This document shows, piece after piece, positions 60,128 through 64,000 of a stretch of DNA of 64,000 nucleotides. A program made the translations under genes and the position numbers. The notes below the pieces were generated by a model. It saw nothing but the letters and a program-made list of their open reading frames with translations. It did not search any database and had not been told where the DNA came from. Origin of the DNA: Saccharomonospora glauca K62 (lineage in GTDB: Bacteria > Actinomycetota > Actinomycetes > Mycobacteriales > Pseudonocardiaceae); NCBI RefSeq assembly GCF_000243395.2, contig NZ_CM001484.1, positions 974,089-1,038,088 of the forward strand. The letters are read 5' to 3'. Numbering within the stretch: position 1 is the stretch's first letter; each line of letters starts with the position of its first letter.

Positions 60128-60847
60128 ATGGCCGCATCGGAAAAATCTCGTGGGACGTCATGGACGCGAAACCTGAGCTCGTTCGTCGTCGGTTGTGCTC
60201 TCGTGGGGGTCGTCGGGTGTAGTTCCTCGACGGAGGGCACGCCGATCGCCGCGGGCTCCGAGGCCTCCGCTCCGGCGTCTCCTTCGCCGACCGTCCCGGT
60301 GCGGCCGGAGGACGGGAACACGGGGCGGTCCCCGGAGCCCGAGCCGTCGCGGGGGCCCGGGGACGGTTCCGCGGGCGCGTTGCCGGTCCCGGTCGGCTTC
60401 GACCTGCCGGACGGCTGGCAGGAGGTGCCACCCGAGGAGTTCGGGGCGGCGGGAGCGGCTCTCACGGCGATCTATCCGGAACTCTCCGGCGGTGGGTTGA
60501 CGCCCACGATCGTGGTCACCGGCACGGTCGTCGACAAGGGAATCTCCCTGACGAAGGTCGCCGAGCGGGCGTTCGAGGAGCTGCGTACCACCAGGAACGC
60601 CGAGGTGGAAGTCGAGGAAAGCGACATGAGGGAGGAGGGGGAGATCTCCGCGCTCACGCAGGTGCTGAACGTCTCCCTGCCGCAGGGAAAGATCAAGCAG
60701 ATGTACGTCTGCCTCACCATGCCGAACGCCGAGGACCCGGAACGTGCGGCGCTGCTGGAGTTCTCGTTGACCACACTTCCGCAGGACTTCCCCAAGGTCG
60801 TGGATGACTTCCGGGAGTTCGTCACCTCGATGCACGTCGAGGAGTAG
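60128..60847 (+). CDS. Lipoprotein, PsbP/Mog1-like (LpqN-type) family, second paralogue
   Basis: A 239-residue lipoprotein (lipobox VVGC, C31). A Pro/Glu/Ser linker leads to the domain LPVPVGFDLPDGWQE, with the same family pattern as the first paralogue and the same end (DFREFVTSM). The two differ mostly in the linker. Duplication of an anchored binding domain beside a type VII effector suggests a receptor, tether or immunity role, but that is inference. Confidence 0.75.
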   Translation: MAASEKSRGTSWTRNLSSFVVGCALVGVVGCSSSTEGTPIAAGSEASAPASPSPTVPVRPEDGNTGRSPEPEPSRGPGDGSAGALPVPVGFDLPDGWQEVPPEEFGAAGAALTAIYPELSGGGLTPTIVVTGTVVDKGISLTKVAERAFEELRTTRNAEVEVEESDMREEGEISALTQVLNVSLPQGKIKQMYVCLTMPNAEDPERAALLEFSLTTLPQDFPKVVDDFREFVTSMHVEE

Positions 60848-61037
60848 GGCGGAGCTCTCCGTGCCCAGGTGTTCGCCCCGCCGGCGTGTCGTGGCGTCGC
60901 CGAGTGTCGGCTTTGTCTCCTCGATGTCCGATTGTTCGAGGTTGGACCGGGTGGTCCATCCGCCGCTCATCCTCACGGATCCGTGACGATTGGTTCCTCC
61001 ATACGTGGGATCATTACTCCATTCAGGTGAAAGATAG

Positions 61038-61068
61038 GGATCTTGCGGGTATAGGGGTTGCAAGATCC
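61038..61068. promoter_or_regulatory. Perfect 9-bp inverted repeat upstream of the type VII gene group
   Basis: GGATCTTGC (61038-61046) and GCAAGATCC (61060-61068) are exact reverse complements with a 13-bp spacer. The repeat ends 14 bp before the GTG start at 61083. It could be an operator or an mRNA hairpin at the ribosome entry site. Confidence 0.5.
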
Positions 61069-61082
61069 ACACCCTGTAGGGC

Positions 61083-61529
61083 GTGACTGTTGGGTTTGGC
61101 TTCGAAGCGATCCCCGACGAGTTGCGGCAGGCCGCGGACAAGATCGACGACGTCCTCGGAAGAGTTCTCCAGCTGCCGTGGCGGGGACCGACGGGTGACT
61201 ATGGACATTCCGGAGTCCAGCAGTGCTGGGCGGAATTCGTCGAGAACGCCAAGCGTGAGGTGGAGTCCCTTCGCGACAAAGCCGTTGAGCACGGTGAGTC
61301 GTTGAGGCGAGCGGCGCTTGCGTATCTCGAACAGGAGACGGAGAGCCACTCGAACATCGCGGGCCTCGGTGATCTGATCGACGGTGGGGGACTCGACCCG
61401 AGCATGCTCAGGACCGGGGGAATCGGGCTCGGGTCGATCACGGGGGGACAGACCAGGTCCGGTTCCGGCGGACCCACCGGAACGATCTCCGACGCCCTCA
61501 CCGGAAACGACACCGGAGGTGCGGGGTGA
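61083..61529 (+). CDS. EspC-like type VII secretion protein
   Basis: A 148-residue protein. Residues 1-85 form a two-helix hairpin of the ESX/EspC type (FEAIPDELRQAADKIDDVLG then FVENAKREVESLRDKAVEHG). The helix ends with YLEQE (Y81, E85), the YxxxD/E export signal. The C-terminal 60 residues are Gly/Ser/Thr-rich and disordered. Such proteins are exported by, or help export through, type VII systems, often paired with a larger effector, as here. GTG 61083 is the start. Confidence 0.75.
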   Translation: MTVGFGFEAIPDELRQAADKIDDVLGRVLQLPWRGPTGDYGHSGVQQCWAEFVENAKREVESLRDKAVEHGESLRRAALAYLEQETESHSNIAGLGDLIDGGGLDPSMLRTGGIGLGSITGGQTRSGSGGPTGTISDALTGNDTGGAG

Positions 61530-61599
61530 GGCAACGGACGCGCTCCCACGGTGTTGATGTCAAGACGGCCGGCTTCGCTGAACTGGGGGTGCGGCCCTG

Positions 61600-62976
61600 A
61601 TGGCCGAACTGGGGCAGACAACCAATCCGAAGGACCTGATTCCGGGTGAACCCGAGACGATCATCGAGGACCTGCGGGAGCTCACCAAGAACATCGAGGC
61701 GATCGGACTGACCGGCGACGGTCTCGGCACTGTCGATCCCGCGGGGTGGACCGGCGAAGCCGCCTCAACCTTCCGCGACGTCTTCTCCGCCGAACCTCCC
61801 AAGTGGTTCCGGGCTCTGGAACAGACCAGCCAGGGCGGTGAGGCTCTCGCCGACTACGCCGACATCCTGGTCTGGGCCCAGGGGGAGGCGCAGCGGGCGA
61901 TCGAGATGTACACCGAGGCGCAGGCGGCCTCGCGCGCCGCCGCGGCTCAGTACGACGCGCAAGTGCAGCAGGCGGCGGCGACGGGCGCGCCGATCGCGCC
62001 GTTCAACGATCCCGGCGCGTCGGTGGCGAACGAAGCTCGGGCCATTCTGGACAACGCCCGCAACGAGCTGAGCCTGGCCGGGGACCTGGTGGCCCGAAAG
62101 CTCGGCTTCGAGCCCGACGGTCAGGGCGGTTACAAGCGCAACCTCGGGTCCAAGGAATGGGGAAGCGAGCGGCGCGAGAAGACGCGGGTGTGGGACCCCG
62201 AGACCGGGCAGTGGGTCGAACGGGATCCCGGCGGTTGGCAGCGTCACGGTCCCGGAGGTAGCTGGTCGGGCAAGTGGGGCTCCCAGTCCGACGGGATGCT
62301 CCGCGACAAGATCAAGGAGGTCCTCGGTCAGCTAGGGATCGAGATCCCCGAGAAAAAGTTGGAAGGGTCGGCGAACGTCGACGTGCTCGGCGGCAAGCTC
62401 GACGGCGAGTTCTCCTCGGGCGACTGGTCGGGCAAGGGCAGTCTCGAAGGCTCGCTCCTCGGCGCGGGCGCCGAAGGCAATTTCTCCACGTCCGTCCTCG
62501 GTGTCAACGTGGGCGGCAGTGCCGAGGCGTACCTCGCGAAGGGCGGCGCCGAAGGGGAGCTGAGCTACGGCGACTACGGCAAGCTCTCGGGCAAGGCCCA
62601 GGGCATCATCGGAGTCGAGGCCTCGGGCAACGTTTCGGTGGGCTTCGACGGGGTTCAAGCGAACCTCGGCGCCTTCGCCGGCGGGAAGGTCGACGCCGAT
62701 CTCAGTGCCGAGGCGGGTGGCATCACCGTCGGGGTCCACGGGGAAGCACGGTACGGAGCCGGTGCGGACGCGAGTGCGCAGTTCGGCATGGGTGACGACG
62801 GCAAGTTCCACATTGGTGTGTCGGCAGGTCTCGCGTTGGGGCTCGGCGCCAAGGGAGGGTTCGATGTCGCGATCGATCCGGGCGAGTTCGCTGGTACCGT
62901 GGTCGACGTCGGCAGCGGCATCATGAACGCCGCGTCCAATGTCGGTAATGGAATCGCTAACGCCCTCGGCTTCTGA
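61600..62976 (+). CDS. Putative type VII secreted effector with WxG N-terminal domain and Gly-rich beta C-terminal region
   Basis: A 458-residue protein. Residues about 15-115 match the helical T7SS signal domain (PETIIEDLRELTKNIEAIGL), with WTG at 50-52. A middle region (about 165-230) is charged with Trp/Gly-rich repeats. From about residue 250 to 430 a repetitive Gly/Ala/Ser region alternates like beta strands (GSAEAYLAKGGAEGELSYGD, then GIIGVEASGNVSVGF). The end, GSGIMNAASNVGNGIANALG, is a Gly-rich amphipathic helix. No known toxin domain is recognised. ATG 61600 is the start. The PsbP-like partner follows by 18 bp. Confidence 0.75.
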   Translation: MAELGQTTNPKDLIPGEPETIIEDLRELTKNIEAIGLTGDGLGTVDPAGWTGEAASTFRDVFSAEPPKWFRALEQTSQGGEALADYADILVWAQGEAQRAIEMYTEAQAASRAAAAQYDAQVQQAAATGAPIAPFNDPGASVANEARAILDNARNELSLAGDLVARKLGFEPDGQGGYKRNLGSKEWGSERREKTRVWDPETGQWVERDPGGWQRHGPGGSWSGKWGSQSDGMLRDKIKEVLGQLGIEIPEKKLEGSANVDVLGGKLDGEFSSGDWSGKGSLEGSLLGAGAEGNFSTSVLGVNVGGSAEAYLAKGGAEGELSYGDYGKLSGKAQGIIGVEASGNVSVGFDGVQANLGAFAGGKVDADLSAEAGGITVGVHGEARYGAGADASAQFGMGDDGKFHIGVSAGLALGLGAKGGFDVAIDPGEFAGTVVDVGSGIMNAASNVGNGIANALGF

Positions 62977-62994
62977 GCCGGGTCTGGAGACAGC

Positions 62995-63489
62995 GTGGTA
63001 GCAACCCTTCCCTTTCCGATCGAATTCTCGCTTCCCGAGGGATGGCGGTCGGTGAATCCCGACTCGATCGGCGCGGACGGTCCGGGGTTCGTGGCGCTGC
63101 ACACCGCCACGAGTGGACCCTTCACGGCCAACATCACGATCTCGGGGGAAGTTCGCGATTCCAGCGTGTCGCTGGAGCAGATCGCCGACGAGACCGTCGC
63201 ACGGCTTCGTCAGACGGACCCGAACGTCGAGGTGGGGAAGCGGGAGCACACCGGCTCGCCCGCGAGCCCCGGCTTCACCCAGGCGCTCCGGTTCCGGCCG
63301 GTGATCGAGGGAAGCCCGAGAGAGGTCTACCAGCTTCAGGCGCTGTTGGGAGCCCCGGACCGGCGTGATCCCGGCAGGCGCGCGGTGCTGCACGTCGCGA
63401 TGACTGCGTTGCCCGAGCAGTTCGCCCAGCTCATGGGCGACTTCGGGAAGTTCCTCTCGACCATTCGGTTCGAGGGGTCGACGGCGTGA
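62995..63489 (+). CDS. Cytosolic PsbP/Mog1-like (DcrB/DUF1795-like) protein, likely effector partner
   Basis: A 164-residue protein related to the two lipoproteins upstream (FPIEFSLPEGWRSVNPDSIG; end FGKFLSTIRF) but lacking a signal peptide or lipobox, so it should stay in the cytoplasm. The fold pattern matches DUF1795/DcrB proteins, some of which (Eag) are chaperones for type VI effectors. GTG 62995 has GGAGA upstream. It lies 18 bp after the effector stop and overlaps the next gene by 4 bp. A chaperone or adaptor role for the effector is inferred. Confidence 0.7.
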   Translation: MVATLPFPIEFSLPEGWRSVNPDSIGADGPGFVALHTATSGPFTANITISGEVRDSSVSLEQIADETVARLRQTDPNVEVGKREHTGSPASPGFTQALRFRPVIEGSPREVYQLQALLGAPDRRDPGRRAVLHVAMTALPEQFAQLMGDFGKFLSTIRFEGSTA

Positions 63490-64000
63490 GTGTCGGCGTC
63501 GTCGTCGCCATCGCCGTCGGTGGCAGCGTCGTGTTCCTCGGCGGGCTGGCGTGGCTGATCGTCAGGCTGAACCGGATGGCCGGACCGAAAGCCGGAGATC
63601 GCCGACAGCTCGCCGAGGAACTGTCGCGCCGAGGTTGGAAGTACGCCGAACGCGACGACAGCGTCGTCGACGTCTACAACGAGCTGTACCGGAAGTACAC
63701 ACATCCTTTCGTGCTGGACCCCCTGGTGGGCCCACCACGGGCGACCTCGGCCAAGGACGTCGTCACCGGGGTGCATCGCGGCAGACCGTTCCTGGCGGCG
63801 GTGTTGGACACGTATCACCGTGGCGAGTATCTGGCCCAGCGCTGCGTGTGGGTGCGGACACCGGCGCCTCGTCCCGCTCTCACCGTTAGCCGGATGGCGG
63901 CCGCCGCCAGTCGGATCAACGACGCCATCGGAACCGGTGACTTCAAGACGGGGAACCCGGAATTCGATGAGAAATTCGACGTGCGCGGTCAGGACCCGAA
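63486..64000 (+). CDS. Single-pass membrane protein of unknown function (partial, 3' end cut by the window)
   Basis: GTG 63486 overlaps the previous stop by 4 bp (GTGA). The visible 171 residues have a membrane helix at about 5-28, then a cytoplasmic or outside domain with RRGWKYAERDDSVVDVYNEL and a TGNPEFDEKFDV segment. The open frame runs to the window edge without a stop. It is the last visible gene of the type VII island operon. Confidence 0.7.
   Translation, partial: MSVGVVVAIAVGGSVVFLGGLAWLIVRLNRMAGPKAGDRRQLAEELSRRGWKYAERDDSVVDVYNELYRKYTHPFVLDPLVGPPRATSAKDVVTGVHRGRPFLAAVLDTYHRGEYLAQRCVWVRTPAPRPALTVSRMAAAASRINDAIGTGDFKTGNPEFDEKFDVRGQDP

Noticed and set aside
1-64000. tRNA, rRNA, transposase or integrase genes
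   Set aside because: None was recognised on either strand; no cloverleaf-like sequence with a conserved T-arm was found, although a small RNA gene could be missed by eye.

Overview
The window is about 70% G+C with dense, strongly GC3-biased genes. Gene order matches the Mycobacterium tuberculosis blocks Rv2983-Rv2965 (fbiD, gpsA, ddl, DUF3515, thiL, ung, DAK-domain gene, recG, pyruvate carboxylase, rsmD, coaD) and Rv2927-Rv2921 (sepIVA, DUF177, rnc, fpg, acyP, smc, ftsY). With the F420 gene, the mce operon and type VII secretion genes, this points to a chromosomal segment of a Pseudonocardiaceae actinomycete, perhaps Saccharomonospora-like. The genus is an inference. No rRNA, tRNA, CRISPR array, transposase or integrase was seen.

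Layout. 0-17.6 kb: conserved backbone (cofC end, plsC, gpsA, cysteine dioxygenase, a flavin-barrel protein and its divergent MocR regulator, ddl, DUF3515, AsnC-type RAM domain, thiL, GNAT, ung, rpmB, DAK/FakA-like, recG, pyc). 17.7-36.1 kb: an accessory block between pyc and rsmD, with an arginase-family protein, a PucR-like regulator, a ten-gene mce operon on the minus strand (two YrbE permeases, MceA-F, two Mce-associated proteins) in which nearly every junction overlaps by 1-19 bp, three divergent secreted proteins, a SagB-type oxidoreductase and a HelD-like helicase. 36.1-40.8 kb: backbone again (rsmD, coaD, sepIVA, yceD, rpmF, rnc, mutM). 41-45.3 kb: regulatory and membrane genes (PadR plus HAAS-type membrane protein, stress protein, ROK repressor, acidic membrane protein). 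45.4-55 kb: acyP, smc and ftsY, with anmK and a sodium:solute symporter inserted between smc and ftsY. 55-59.2 kb: an ECF sigma/LCP pair, then IclR divergent from malate synthase. 59.3-64 kb: a type VII secretion-related island with two paralogous lipoproteins, an EspC-like small protein, a WxG-domain effector, a cytosolic PsbP/Mog1-like partner and a truncated membrane protein.

The most unusual sequence is a family of four intergenic elements made of 21-bp units (GTGTCCGCAG arms, TGCGGACAC reverse arms). Each begins 4-7 nt after a stop codon and three fold into long hairpins. The other leads are the type VII island with a chaperone-like partner gene, a DasR-type (dre-like) operator at anmK, and the sigma-LCP pair.
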